A stretch of DNA of 64,000 bases from Cephalotus follicularis (GCA_001972305.1 BDDD01001651.1:124001-188000); one strand, 5' to 3'. Numbered from the stretch's first letter, positions 36,891 to 49,450 are shown. Translations and numbers: made by a program. The notes: generated from the sequence alone by a model not told the origin.

Positions 36891-38139
36891 ATTTATTGAC
36901 AATCTCCTGTAGAATTTAGAAATCTTCTATCATTTGCCAAGTGACAATCTCCTCTAAATTTTACTAACACCCAATTATTTAGAAAAATTCTAAGGTAGCT
37001 TATTCTATTTTAACAGAATCTATTGAGTACTCCTTTATTGTGTTTTGGGATTTAGCAGTATATTCATGCATGTTTGCTGTGAGTTGTGGGGCTCTTGTTT
37101 ATCAGTTTTGAATTCCTGAATATATGTTCTTTCATATGTTTAATCATGGGTCCATCTAGGCCTTATTTCTTGTATGTTATGTTCCCTCAGAGAGTAGCTA
37201 CAGGCAGTCTAAGGGTTTGTTTGGTATTGTTGTGTATTTTATAAAAATATTGTGTGAAAGTATTATGAGTAAAAGTATTGTGCGTAAAAGTGCTCAAATA
37301 AAGTTGAAAGCTTTTGTTAAATTCAACTAAAAGAAAATAACAGTAAATATGTGTTTGATAATAATACTTTTGAAACTGTTGTACATATATAAAATGATTC
37401 AAATAGATATGATTTTGATATGTTTTTGGTCAAACATTTAAATAAAATTTATATTATCAATAATTTTTGTTATTCAAATTGTGAATTTAAAAATTAATAT
37501 ATTTTTAAACTTCTAAGATTAAAAAGAAAATAACTTTTATTTTAAATCTCAATCAATATTTATATTTTGTTAAATTAAAATATATATTAAGTCTTGTAAA
37601 AGTTTTAAAAAATATATTTTTAACCAAGAAATGAAGTAAAGAAATGAAAGCAAATCTGATTGAATATAATTATAAAACTTTTTTAAGTGGTTGAAGACAA
37701 AAGAAGAAAAAAAAATTAGTTGACGAATCTATAAACAAAAAACAAGTAATTGTAAAGTTAATAAAACCAAAATTAATTATTTTAATTGAAAATAAAAATG
37801 TTATGATCAATAAAATTATCAAATTAATGATTCTAATTAAAGAAGATACGAGAGTAATTTAGTCTCAAATTATTGTATTAAATAAATGAAAATATGGGTC
37901 TATGAAAAATATGGGTGGCAATTTAGGTCATGACACGATGATCCGACATAAAAAAACAGGTTAAGGTCAACCATAAATAGGTTCGGGTCAATTTAGGGTC
38001 AATCCGTTTGACACGATTAATAAACCGGTTAATTTCGGGTCAACCTACAAAACCTAAAATTGACTCGCAATTGACATATTTATTAATCATGTACACAATT
38101 AATATGATTAATTTGACATAATAATGTTTATCTTTGTTA
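36891..38139. other. AT-rich DNA with remnants of TIR elements
   Basis: No gene. Two inverted-terminus candidates start here: one near 37209 (TTTGTTTGGTATTGTT) whose partner would be near 52018-52038, and one near 37911 (GGTGGCAATTT) whose partner would be near 51836-51852. If real, the gypsy element inserted into the inner one. Confidence 0.4.
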
Positions 38140-38144
38140 TAAGT

Positions 38145-38635
38145 TTTGATACGAAAATCCTCTACTCAACAGTATTCTATGTGTAGGACTTTGATTTGTT
38201 GAAAGAAACGCTTGATTGCTCCGAGAATGAGTGTTTGGTTGCTTTTCCTGCACAAATAGAACAAACTCATCGAAGGTTCCAGATGGTTTTCTCCCGAGGA
38301 CACTCCGATGCTTAAGTTAGGTAATGCAGAGAAAACTAATGTTCTTTAGTATGTAAAAATGGTGGACCTGTGATATTTCGTTGATTCCTGTATTTATAGG
38401 AGTTGAATTCAAACTAATTGCTTGACTTTCGGAGTTGAAATGTGTTCCCCTAAGGAAATGCCGAGGATCTCAAGCATATCCCTGATTCTCCACCGAATTT
38501 GGCGCCCATACACTATTATGCGTGATTCTTTGGGTTTGGTAACGCCTGACCACTTGCCTTTGGCTCTGGAGGACATCCGTCTCATTTTTTCGAGGACACG
38601 TGGCAGGGTTTATGAGCTGAATTTTTCTCGTATGC
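38145..38635 (-). repeat. Gypsy 3' LTR
   Basis: Aligns along its length with 50967-51426. The left terminus has lost the G of TGTTGATACG, and about 30 extra bases (AAGAAACGCTTGATTGC region) are absent from the other LTR. A minus-strand TATAAATAC promoter element is visible near 38390-38400. Confidence 0.88.
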
Positions 38636-39219
38636 CCTCCTGGTCTTCATTTTCTGGGCTTGACAGAAGATGAGGATCATATGTGGCCAGACTTCAGAAA
38701 AGGGCTCGTGACCCGTGGATGAAAAGAACTAAACCTTTTGTTGGGCCTGATAACCTGGCCCAAGTTTGGTCATTCAAAGTCATGTGGCCTGACAGATGTC
38801 CCATCCGATTTGTATCCCACCAATTAATGCCAATCATGATACGGAAGCGGAAGAGTTTTGCACGCCTTGGTCTCTTCGGTTACCACACATAAACCCTTCA
38901 TTTCCCGCGCGTTACTTGTCTAGCTAATCTCCACTGTATAGATCAAAAGGGATCCAAAGGCTTGAATTCTATCCACAGTTTTTTAAATTCTCCATTCTCT
39001 TGGGAAAAAACTCTTTACACTTTCTTGCCTTCTAAATCTCTGAGTTTTCTGCAACTTTTCTATTCTCTCAATCTTCAAACTCTTGCCTTGCTCAAAAAAA
39101 TCATTATCAAAAGGTGAATTCCCTCTTCTTCTTTCATTTGCATTCTCCCGTTTGAGTACCCAAAGGTTTTTATACAGCTACCATATCTTCGTCTCTCTCT
39201 CTCTCTCTTTGAAGCTGCT

Positions 39220-41554
39220 ATGGCTAGAACCAAACAGACCAAGAGATTTATTAGGAATTTCGAGGATGTAGCCCGAGCATCAATGGGGGTTACAATCTCT
39301 GAGCGCCCTCTCAATGCCGAGGTGGATAGGGAGGCCATTGCTTCTGGGGCTCCCGATGTTGCGTCCACTGAAGCTGTGGTCCAAGTCTTTATGACCCACT
39401 TTGACCAGAGCAAGCTACGCCCGAGGAAGGTGGCCGAATTAGTCAAAGAATACTCCATCCCTAGCAGCTTGGACTATGAGATTCCCGACAATCCCAAGGT
39501 GGTCACGGAGAGCAAACCTGGCTACTTTGTAGTGTTCTAGGATGCCCTAGAGCATGGACTGAGGCTTCCTCTGCCTCCCTTTGCCACGACCATTCTCGGG
39601 CATTATCAAATTCACTCATCGATGCTCAAGGCGCAGTCCTGGGGATTCATCATCGGTTACTTAGTAAGATACTTGGAGTCAGGGGTGACAGCCACCGTGG
39701 GGCTATTCAAGGAGTTCCACATCGTGAATGCCTCTCCAAACAAGCTCGGCTTCTACTTCAAATCCCGTGCAAAAAATACCAGACTGTTGGCTGAGAATAC
39801 CAAGTGAGTCAAGAGTTGGAGGGGGAGGTATCTCATGGTGAAGAATCTCCCTGGTTTCATGCCCTATCCATGGTATGACACCTTGGACATTGTGCGCCTT
39901 AACCAGAGGACAACCTTGACCACGACCGAGAAGGCTGACTTGGGGAGGCTCTCTACCCTGGCGCCCGAGGAGGTGAGCTCCGTGGTCTTTGAGGATCACT
40001 TGCGCCGAGTTGGGCTGAGCATGTCCCTGGGACGTAGGGCTTGCCTGGAGTTGGAAGAGGAGATCCCCGTAGGGATTAGGAGAGAGAGGGACCAAGATGC
40101 CCGAGATGAATCTGCATCCTCGGCTGATGACGAAGGAGAGAGCCGTATTAAGCTTTCCTTTGGATTCTTGTTTTTAATTTTTCTTCGTTCTTTGTTTTTG
40201 ATTTGTTTCTAACAATTTCCTTGTGATCCCCTGCAGTGATGGCATCTCAGGATTCGACCATGGACATCGTCAGGGTTGCCCGAGAGCAAACCGCTAACGC
40301 CGAGGAGCTGAGGCAGGAAGCCCTCAGAAAGAAAAAAGCCCTGGAGAAAACCGCTACTGAAACAAAGAAGAGGATGGCTAAGCAAGTTGCTGCTAAGGCC
40401 AGGGTTGAGGAGCAAGCTTAGATTAATACCGAGGATGCCAGGGCTACGGCCGAGGTAGCGGAGGATGCCGTGGTTGACGAGTCCGTGGAGGCTAGGACAT
40501 AGGAGGCCGAGGCTAGGGCCGAGATTGCGCTTGGCAAGAGGCCCGCCATCGATCCCTTACCTCATCCCTCAAGGAGGCAGAGGATAAATGAGGCAGGTGA
40601 TCCTCGGGATGGGACCACCGAGGAGAGGTCCCAGGATCCTGAGTTTCTTGATCCTCCCGAGGAGTTCAAGCAAATGAGGCAGATAGCCCGAGAGCTAGGC
40701 AGCTCGGGCGTTAGCTTGAAAATGCCAGGGGTGTCCATTGAGCTCGGCAAGCTGAGACTTTTTCCTCATGAGGTTGAGGTGAGGGAGAATTGGTCGCTGA
40801 GAATGCCGAGCTTAAAAGGTCCTTGGACGCAGCTCGTGCTAAGCTAGAGGAAGTACTCGGGGTGCAAGAGTCTGTCATCGCCGAGAAGAATCAGGCTCTT
40901 ATGGACCTTGCAGTGGAGAAAAAGATCGAGCAAGCCACGGTCCACGACAACGTCATTCTCGAAAACAAGTTGAAAGCTTACAGTGATAAGCTTGAAAAGT
41001 TTCATGAACTCGAGGATGCTCGAACCAACGCTGCGGTGGAGAGAGCCATCCTTGACTTCAAGGCTTCCTCAGAGTTCCGAGATGCTCAGGACAGGGCCGT
41101 GGAGAACTTCAGGGCTTCGACGGAATTTCAGGATGCTATGACCAAGGCCGTGGACAACTTCAAGGCCTCTGAGGACTTCAACAAAGAGGTCCTTAAGAAG
41201 TCCTCAGTCCTTTTTCGTCGGGGATTTTACTCCTGCCGAAACATGGTCGAATATTATCCTGAGCTGTCGTTGGAGTCTATCATTTGTGGGCCTCTGGTAG
41301 CTGATTACGACTTCTTTCCCGATGGTGTTGATAATGCCGAGGATGAAGCTTTTCGAGCCTAGGAAAAGGAGCTAAGCCATGCTGGGGAGCTTGGGTGGTC
41401 GCCTGAGGGTCATGAACTGGTTTCATTCACTGAACCTGCCTAGGAGACCGTCCTTGAGCCATTGGCCGTGGAACCTCTTTCTCTTCTTCTTGCCGAGGAT
41501 CCTGTTCTTGAGCTCGTAGTTGTGGACCCTTCCATTGAACCTGTGTCCGAGTAG
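39220..41554 (+). pseudogene. Antisense extra ORF with gypsy-type 'Transposase_28' domain
   Basis: Opposite in direction to gag-pol. The start MARTKQTKRF leads into a conserved segment spanning 39540-39800 (ALEHGLRLPLPPF, then SWGFIIGYL) that resembles Pfam PF04195, 'putative gypsy type transposon', often found as an extra ORF in Tat/Ogre-like elements. The C-terminal half (about 40240-41360) is Ala/Glu/Lys-rich coiled coil with a roughly 20-residue repeat (FKASSEFRDAQDRAVENF-like units). A probable intron runs from about 40144 to 40236 (GTATTA...CTGCAG). In-frame stops at 39538, 39805, 40419, 41360 and 41441 show decay. Function in the element is unknown. Confidence 0.75.
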
Positions 41555-42764
41555 ATTTTTTCTTTTTTTCGCCTTGTAATTTTTTCTACTTTTGCAATAT
41601 AATTTTTTGTTATGAATAAAATGCAAAGCTTTTTCACCTCGGATCTTCTTTACTTTCTTTGTGTCAACTGCTCGGGCTCCACTTGAGCACTTAAAATTCC
41701 CTTGGGATAATTTAACAAACGTAGTGGAACCTAACTCACACCTCTTGTGAGCACCATAATTGGAATTTTAACTTAGTCTTACATATAGACTTAGTATTAT
41801 GGCCTTACAATTTTCAGGCCTAATCACCCAAGCTTTCTAGTCCCCTTAGGACACTTTGTTTAAAAAGTGCTTAGGCAAACAGACTTTGATCTTTACGAGT
41901 TCTTGAGTGTTCGTAGACCAAGCTTTAGGTCTGCTCGGACAAGTTCTTATAGGTTTGCCGAGCAGGATCTCGTCTGATCCATTTATTCTAGACCAGGTCG
42001 TCTGAACTTGCAGTCCACGTAGGGACACTTATTTCAAAGTGTTCAGTCCAACGAACTTGATCGTTGTGAGTTCTTATGGATTCGCCTCTCAAGACACGAT
42101 ATTGTTTGCTCCCTTGGGAGTCATTAGCGCTCCTCGGGAGGAGTCTTTGGTGCTCATTAGGAGGAGTCTTTAGTGCTCATCAGGAGGAGTCTTTAGCGCT
42201 CATCGAGAGGAGTCTTTAGTGCTCCTCAGGAGGAGTCTTTAGTGCTCCTAGGGAGGAGTCTTTGTGTCTTGTCACCTTGGTCTGTTCGAGACCTCAGTCA
42301 AAATTTACTTACCCCCTTAGGAGTTTTGTGTTTTGGTGAAACTTAAGGAACTTGTATCAAGGCCTGCTCTAATTGCTTTCTTAGGAGCATGGTCGGGCAT
42401 GCTTGTAGTTGAGCCTCTTGATTGAGGGAGTTGATCGGTGACTGTTCAGAGATTTAAGGACATAAACATTGGGCCTCCGGTCCTTTGCAAACTTGGAACT
42501 GTGATCTTGCACACATTTTTGAATAAAAAATTGAACTTTATTGATATCTTTCAATGTATGTACAACTTAGAAAAATTATTGGTAATACTTCCTCAGATGC
42601 TCGGCATTCCAAGCTCTAGGAATTTTTCTGCCCCCCAGAGTTTCAAGTTTGAATGTTCCAGGTCAAAGCACCCTTTTCACCTTGTAGGGGCCTTCCCAAT
42701 TAGGGGCTAACTTTCCTCTGGTACCGGTTGGATCTGTGATAGCCAAGTTGCGGAGGACTAGATC
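41555..42764. other. Noncoding spacer between pol and the antisense ORF
   Basis: Pol (minus) and the extra ORF (plus) both end towards this 1.2-kb region, so transcripts would converge here. No open frame with a domain. It contains the 23-bp tandem repeat and several TTAGGACACTT / TCCCCTTAGG-like phrases. Confidence 0.6.
42126..42263. repeat. 23-bp minisatellite, six copies
   Basis: Six contiguous units of the type AGTGCTCCTCAGGAGGAGTCTTT, differing at a few positions. Each contains the short palindrome CTCCTCAGGAGGAG or a close variant. Confidence 0.9.
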
Positions 42765-43570
42765 TCATTTTCTTAATGGTCTGGGGTGTACCCTTTTGTT
42801 ATAGTAACGGCTCACCCTCTGTTGGTAGGCTGCAACTTTGATGGCTGCTTTATTTCTAAGCTCTTCCACTAAGTCAAGGAGGTTCCTCAATCCTTCTTCA
42901 TTATTTTCTTCACTGAAATGCACAACCCTTGGTGACTGTACACCAATTTCCACCGGTATCATAGCTTCAGCTCCAAAACAAAGGCTGTATGGGGACTCAC
43001 CAGTTGTGGTCCGAGGAGTGGTTCTATAAGCCCATAGTACACTTGGTAGCTCCTCGATCCATCTTCCCTTGCTATCCTCAAGGCCCTTCTTCAAGCCCGA
43101 GATGATTTCTCTGTAGATCACCTCGGCTTGACCATTACTCTGGGGGTAGGCAACTGAGGCAAGCCTATGCTCTATCCTCCACTCTTTGCAAAAATCGCAG
43201 AATGCTTGACAATCAAACTGTTTACCATTATCTGAGACTATTATCCTTGGGACCCAAAATCTACAGATGATTGATTTTCATACAAAGCTCTCCGTGTTCT
43301 TCTTTGTGATCATGGCTAGAGGTTCTGCTTCTACCCATTTGGTGAAGTAGTTCACTGCCACAATGAGAAACTTCATTTGCCCTGTCACCACTGGTAATGG
43401 TCAGACGAAGTCCATCCCCCACTATGCAAAGGGCCAAGGGGTCATGATAGCCGTCAAATGTTGTGAAGGTCTTCTGCTTATGTTGGCGTTCCTCTGACAC
43501 CTATCACACTTTCTCACAAAGTCTATGGCCTCCTTGTGCATGGTTGGCCAGAAATAGCCCTGTCACAATA
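42765..43570 (-). pseudogene. Gypsy integrase remnant
   Basis: Minus-strand frames encode CDRCQR-like zinc-finger residues, then WGMDFV, VSDNGKQF (second catalytic Asp), and YPQSNGQAEV with the catalytic Glu, followed by LWAYRTTPRTTTGESPY and a GAEAMIPVEIG tail typical of plant gypsy integrases. Stops interrupt the frame near 43260 and 43400. Confidence 0.85.
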
Positions 43571-43785
43571 ATTTTTGGGACAAGGTTCTGCTCCCACGTG
43601 TGATTGCCACAAATTCCTTCATGGACTTATCTTAGAGCATAATCGGCATCTAAGGGAGTCAAGCATCTCAGCCAAGGAAAAGAAAAGGACCTTTTGTAGA
43701 GGATCCCATCCCGAAGTTGATTATTTGCTCTATACACCAGTTTATTTGCCTCCGATGGGTCCTCGGGCAAAATTTCATTCCTCAG

Positions 43786-44420
43786 CTAATTAATAAATGG
43801 AGTCATCCAGTTTGGCTCCTGTGGTGCATCTATGTCCATCACATCAATCTCTGCAATGGTGAGCCTATCCAGATAGTCTACTAGCATGGTTTGATTTTTC
43901 TTCAACTCCTTTGCTGTGGGTAATTTAGACAACTGGTCTACTCTGACATTTTCTGCTCTGGGGACTTTTAAGACCCTAAGGACTTGGAATGCCGACTTCA
44001 AACTCTGAATGTGTGCTGAGTACTTAGTCATGGTGTCCTCTCTGGCTTCATACTCCCCACTCATCAGTCCAACTACCAGCTGAGAATCACTGGAGGCTTA
44101 TATCTTTTGTACCTTCAAGTGCTTTGCAATTGTCAGCTCGGCAATCAGAGCTTCCCACTCGGCTTCGTTTTTTGTGGCTTTGAATCCGAATCTCAGAGCA
44201 TATTCCAATGTCCACCCATCTGGACTAGTTAACACCAATCCTGCTCCACTGCCAGAGATGCAGGATAAGCCGTCCACGGATAACTTCCATAACCCCTTCC
44301 CTTCTTCAGAGGTGTCTTCTTCCATACACTCCGTAATACAAAGTCGGTCAAGACCTGTGATTTAATTTCTGGTCTGGCTTCAAACTTCACATCAACTCGC
44401 CTAGTTTGACCGACCACTTG
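43786..44420 (-). pseudogene. Second RNase H-like domain of gypsy pol
   Basis: Minus-strand segments LWKLSVDGLSCISGSGAGLVL and NEAEWEALIAELTIAKHL match the archaeal-type RNase H found after the normal RNase H in Tat-branch elements, then QSLKSAFQVLRVLKVPRAENVRVDQLSK. Frame breaks near 44097 and 44330 separate the parts. Confidence 0.75.
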
Positions 44421-44459
44421 ACTAGTCTTCCCGAGGTGTCAGGCTTTGCTAAAACTTGC

Positions 44460-44895
44460 CTAAGTGGTTTGTCAGTCAAAACTTTGATTGTATGGGCTTG
44501 AAACTACGACCTTAATTTTCTTGTCGCTATGATCAGAGTGTAAGCAAATTTCTCCACATCTGGATACCTCTCCTCAGCATCATTCAAGGCCTTGCTAACA
44601 TAGTATACTGGCCTCTGAACTTTCTCCTCCTCCCTGGCAAGCACTGCACTCACTGCGCCTGATGTTGCCACAAGGTACAAATACAAGTCTTCCCGTCCTT
44701 AGGTTTTGATATCAGAGGAGGGGAAGCTAGATATTCCTTCAACTTGTCGAAGGCTGCTTGACATTCGTCCGACTAAGAAAATACCTTGGGATTTCTCAGC
44801 ACTTTGAAAAAAGGGAGGCACTTCTCTGCCGACTTTGAAACAAACCTGATCAGGGCTGCTATTATGCCATTTAGCTTCTGTATATCCCTGATAGT
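44460..44895 (-). pseudogene. RNase H domain following RT
   Basis: The minus strand encodes LYLVATSGAVSAVLAREEE and RPVYYVSKALNDAEERYPDVEK, the standard gypsy RNase H core. A frame break near 44700 separates it from the connection domain. Confidence 0.8.
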
Positions 44896-45573
44896 CTGAG
44901 GAGGCCTCATGCTCTATACCACTGAATTTTTTTCCGGGTTGGCCTCTATCCCTCTGCTCGAGACCATGAACCCGAGGAACTTGCCAGAGGTGACCCCAAA
45001 AGTACACTTAGAAGAATTGAGCTTCATTTTGTATTTCCTCAACACCTCAAAAGTCTCCTCCAAGTCTTTAATGTGGGGATTCCTTGCTGGCGTTTTGACG
45101 AGCATGTCGTCAATATAAACCTCCATGTTTCTCCCGATCTGAGGTTCAAAAATTTTATTAACTAACCGTTGGTAGGTTTCCCCTACATTCTTCAACCCAA
45201 AGGGTATGACCTTGTAGCAATACATCCCCCTGTCTGTGATGAAAGCTGTCTTGTTCTTGTCGGGCCCGTACATGGGGATTTGATTATATCCCGAGTAGGC
45301 GTCCAAGAAGCTTAACATTCTGTAGCCCAAGGTCTCATCCACCAACTGATCAATCTTTGGGAGAGGGAAGTGATCCTTCAGGCAAGTGCCATTTACTTTC
45401 TTGACTAGGACCAGGTTCGCCAGCCAGTCAGAGTAATGCACTTCCCTGATGAATCCCGCCTGCAATAGCTTACTCACCTCTTTTGCTATCACTTGTTGCC
45501 TCTCGGGAGCGAAATTTCTCTTCTTTTGCTTGGTCGGGGGTTTCATTGGATCCACACTTAGTTTATGAACCAT
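44896..45573 (-). pseudogene. Gypsy reverse transcriptase remnant
   Basis: One open frame covers most of the domain: SKLLQAGFIREVHYSDWLAN, RMLSFLDAYSGYNQIPM, AFITDRGMYCYKVIPFGLKN and the catalytic VYIDDMLVK. Order and motifs are those of plant Ty3/gypsy RT. The frame is closed by stops on both sides. Confidence 0.92.
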
Positions 45574-45600
45574 TACATTTGGGTTGATCCCAGAGACCTC

Positions 45601-46687
45601 TTATGTCGACCAGGCAAATACATCCCTATTATTCATGAGGAATGTTATTAATTCCTCTTTCTCCACCTTTCCAAGCTGTGAGCCAACTTGAAAAACTTTT
45701 TCAGTATTGCCCTCCTCCAGGGGCACTTTCACTATATCTTCAACAGGCTGTGGACACTCGGGATCCACGTCCCTTCTGAACTCCACGTTGGCTATGGATA
45801 AGGCCTTCTCTTTTCCCTCATCCATTATGGCAGTTTTATAGCACTGTCGTGCCACCTGTTGATCTCCTTGGACTTCACCTATGTCAAACCTCGTAGGGAA
45901 TTTCATCACCAAGTGCCTAGTTGACACTATCGCCTCCATCAAATTCAGTCCTGGTCGCCCAACTATTGCATTGTAGGGGCTTGGTGTGTCAACTACCAGG
46001 AATGCCATTTGTACTTTGGTTTGACGTGGGGTCGTGCCTACTAGCACGGACAGGTCAATGGATCCCAAAGGATGGACCATCTCCCCTGCGAAGCCCACCA
46101 GTGGTGTCTTCACGGGCCTGAGTTGGTCAAGTGGTATCCTCAATTGATCAAATGCATGCTTGTACAAGATATCAGCCGAGCTCCCGCTATCAATAAGGAT
46201 TCTCTTCATTGTGAACAGCTCTACTTGAAGAGTCACCACCACTGGATCATCATGCGGGAGACGTACTCCCTCATAGTCCACCTCGGAGAAGGATATCACC
46301 TCCTCATCTCCACCAGTCCTCAACCTTTTGCTATGCTGGTATTGTTGCACAGCAAAGGTTTGCATTGCATAGACCTTTCTAGACCTATTGTGGTCACCAC
46401 CAGACGCGACCCCTCCAGAGATGGTGTGGATGACACCTTTGGGCTGCTGTTGCTCCTCTGGTTGCTGTGGAGATTCTTCTCTATGCTCCCTCATTTCCTG
46501 AGGAGCATTCCTGTCCACATACTTGCGTAGATGCCCTTTACGAATCAGGTCCTTAATCTGATTCTTTAGGTGCCTGCACTCCTTGGTATCGTGGCCGTGG
46601 TCACGATGGTACCGGCAATACTTCTCTGTATCCCTCTTTTTCGCTGAGGATCTCATTGGTTCAGGCCATTGGATGGGGACCTTGTCC
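45601..46687 (-). pseudogene. Gag C-terminus (zinc knuckle) and aspartic protease
   Basis: A long minus frame encodes KYCRYHRDHGHDTKECRHLK, a Cys-His zinc-knuckle variant usual in Tat/Athila Gag, followed by a spacer and then RILIDSGSSADILY with the DSG catalytic site, and YNAIVGRPGLN. It joins in sense to the gag half at 49451, the two being split by the nested LTR element. Confidence 0.88.
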
Positions 46688-46692
46688 TTCTC

Positions 46693-49445
46693 TGTGACAT
46701 CCGTGTCCCAGTAGTCTGTGTCTGTGAGCCTATGTGGCACTCTGTCTGTCTGTCTAGTGATCAGTCTATTTTTCTAGCATTCATGACATATGCATCACGA
46801 CATTAATGAAATTTTTACCAGAGTGATTTCATTCTGTTGGTTTTTCTGCATAACAAATAAATGTTTTGGTTTCGTTTAGAAAGGATGAGCCCTTTTATTT
46901 ATTTATTTATTTATGTTTGATAATATGGTTGAGCTGGAGCCCAATGCATACTTGTTTTCAGTTTTAACTTGTGGTCTGTTGAGGACTGAGCCCACTTTGT
47001 AAACTGCTGATTTCCTCCTTCGGGAGTGTGGATTTTATAAACTGTGTTTTTCTTTATATAGGGCATAGTCCGATAAACGGATACTACATACCCGATTTTC
47101 GTAAAAAATTTAAGAGTTAGAATTATTTTCAACTTTTCAAAGAAATTATTCTATTTAAAAATGCATTTTTGAAACTCTGATCTGCTGAACTTGCGAGATG
47201 AGTCTCTAATGGGAGGCTTGGCCTCTTAGCGGGCGCGACGGATTCTAACTGGGCTAGGTCCGGGCGTGTCAAGTTGGTATCAGAGCTTTTGGTTTTTAGA
47301 TTTTCTAGACTCATCTTGACGTCATGCATTTCTGGTAAGCATTCATTTCTGAGTTCTGGTATAAGTGTGGGTAGCATGCCTTGTGGTCAACAGAAATCAT
47401 CTTATGATAAAGTTTGAGTTTGGGTTCGACCCAAATGTTCTGAGGTCTGAGATTTCTGTTCGGGATTTCTCTGTCGCAACATAGTTTGTTGCTAGGGTGT
47501 CACACCCTTATTCCCCCTATTCTAATATGATAGATCTGAAATGTCTGATGATGTTTTGGAGTTCTGATTCTGTTGTTGAAGTTATTGGTTGGTTTTATTT
47601 GAGGTTATAATGATAGAGCTTTTTAATTCAGAAATTTTAAGGTTCAAGTTTTAGTATGTTTATCAGTTTGTGGAATTAAGATTTAGTTTCTGATGAGGTT
47701 ATGATTGGTGTCTGAAATTCTGTCTGATGGAGTTCCCTGTTAAGGGAGATATGTTTGGGAGTCAATAAATTCTGATAAATGTGATGCTTTACTGTGCAGT
47801 AAATGTCGAGTAGTTGATGTGATTGATCCATCCCTCTGGAAAGTTTAATGACTGTGTACCTTTGGGTGAAATTGTAATACGAGGAGATAGGTATAGCTTG
47901 AATTTTGTTTCACAGTTTTAATGTATAATACTTTGGTGTAAACAATATGGAAGTAGTTTGGTTATCCTCCGGAAGGGAAGTTAAAAATGTGAAGAATTTC
48001 TTATGATCTGCAGGCTGGATATGTATTTCAAAGAGACCTAACCTTATACTTGACGAGTACCATAATGTGGAGTCTGTTGATGAACATCTCTTGAGCTAGT
48101 AGGTATGGTTAATTGAATAAGGTTGAATTGGAGTTCAGGATTCAACATTTTTGCTTGATGATAGGAAGTGTGGATCTGTGAAGCGGTAATATATTAATAA
48201 GGTTCTTGATATGCTTATGTGATACCGATGATTGCAGTATGAGTTCTGCTGATTTGGTGATTGTTAAAGATCCTTAATACTTGTGTAAAGTTTGATATGG
48301 TTTAAATTTTGATATTGAATTGAAGTTCCTAGATGATGGAAATGCTACAAGTTTTAGTTATATGTGGAGTCCTCTAGGCAAGAATTATAAAGAATGACAT
48401 GAACCTTTTCAAAACAGACAATTGAGAGTTATAAATATTTGATGTTATAAGTTTTCAATAGTCTCTGTATGGTTATAAATCTGGTAATGTCGAGGATTAT
48501 AGTATAAATTCTGATCAAATGTCTGTCAAGGATTTGTATTCATGACTTAAAGTTTTGACACGATCTGATTAGTGAATGAATTTGAGGTTTCTAGTAGATA
48601 AAAATCTTGCGAGTCAAGATACCTTGTGAATCATGCTTAGAAAAAAACTTTTCAGGTTCTGGTGACGAAAATCTGATAATGATATGTGAATGGTTCTGAT
48701 GTGAGTAAAAGCGATAGTCGAAAGTCTTGAGTAATCTGATTTCTGTATTGTGGAAAAGTTATTATGAGTTTGATCATTTCTGTTTTATCTTATGAAGCAA
48801 GTGCTAAAAATCTTTTCAACCTTTGGAGTTCTGGGAATTTTGAGGACGAAATTCTGTTAAGGGGGATATGTTTGTGACATCCGTGTCCCAGTAGTCTGTG
48901 TCTGTGAGCCTATGTGGCATTCTGTCTGTCTGTCTAACGGTCAGTCTATTTTTCTAGCATTCATGACATATGCATCGCGACATTAATGAAAATTTTACCA
49001 GAGTGATTTCATTCTGTTGGTGTTTCTGCATAACAAATAAATGTTTTTGGTTTCGTTTAGAAGGGCTGAGCCCTTTTTTATTTATTTATGTTTGATAATA
49101 CGGTTGAGCTGAAGCCCAATGCATACTTATTTTCTGTTTTAACTTGTGGTCTGCTGAGGGCTAAGCTCACTTTGTAAAGTACTGATTCCTCCTTCGGGAG
49201 TGTGGATTTTATAAACTGTGTTTTTCTTTACAGGAGGTATAGTCCGATAAACGGATATTACATGCCTGATTTTCGTAAAAAAATTAAGAGTTAGAATTAT
49301 TTTCAACTTTTCAAAGAAATTCTTTAGTTTAAAAATGCATTTCTGAAACTCTGATCTGCTGAACCTATGAGGTGAGTCTCTAATGAGAGGCTTGGCCTCG
49401 TAGGGGGCGCGACGAATTCCAACTAGGCTGGGTCCGGGCGTGTCA
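46693..49445 (+). mobile_element. Nested non-autonomous LTR element (Tekay/Del-derived)
   Basis: Exact 5-bp duplications TTCTC at 46688-46692 and 49446-49450. LTRs at 46693-47271 and 48873-49445, both TGTGACATCC...GGGCGTGTCA. A primer-binding site TTGGTATCAGAGC follows the first LTR at 47275 and a purine tract (AAGGGGGATA) precedes the second. The 1.6-kb interior has no gag-pol. Its 3' end reads GAGGACGAAATTCTGTTAAG, which is the usual end of Tekay/Del pol in plants, so it looks like a deletion derivative that needs another element's proteins. It splits the gag of the host gypsy element. Confidence 0.87.
47275..47287 (+). other. Primer-binding site of the nested element
   Basis: TTGGTATCAGAGC, complementary to the 3' end of initiator tRNA-Met, three bases after the LTR end. 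Confidence 0.8.
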
Positions 49446-49450
49446 TTCTC

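Noticed and set aside
42126-42263. CRISPR-like array
   Set aside because: Direct repeats without unique spacers, in a plant retrotransposon; a minisatellite.
46072-46530. 152-codon + strand frame
   Set aside because: Shadow of the gag-protease frame on the minus strand.
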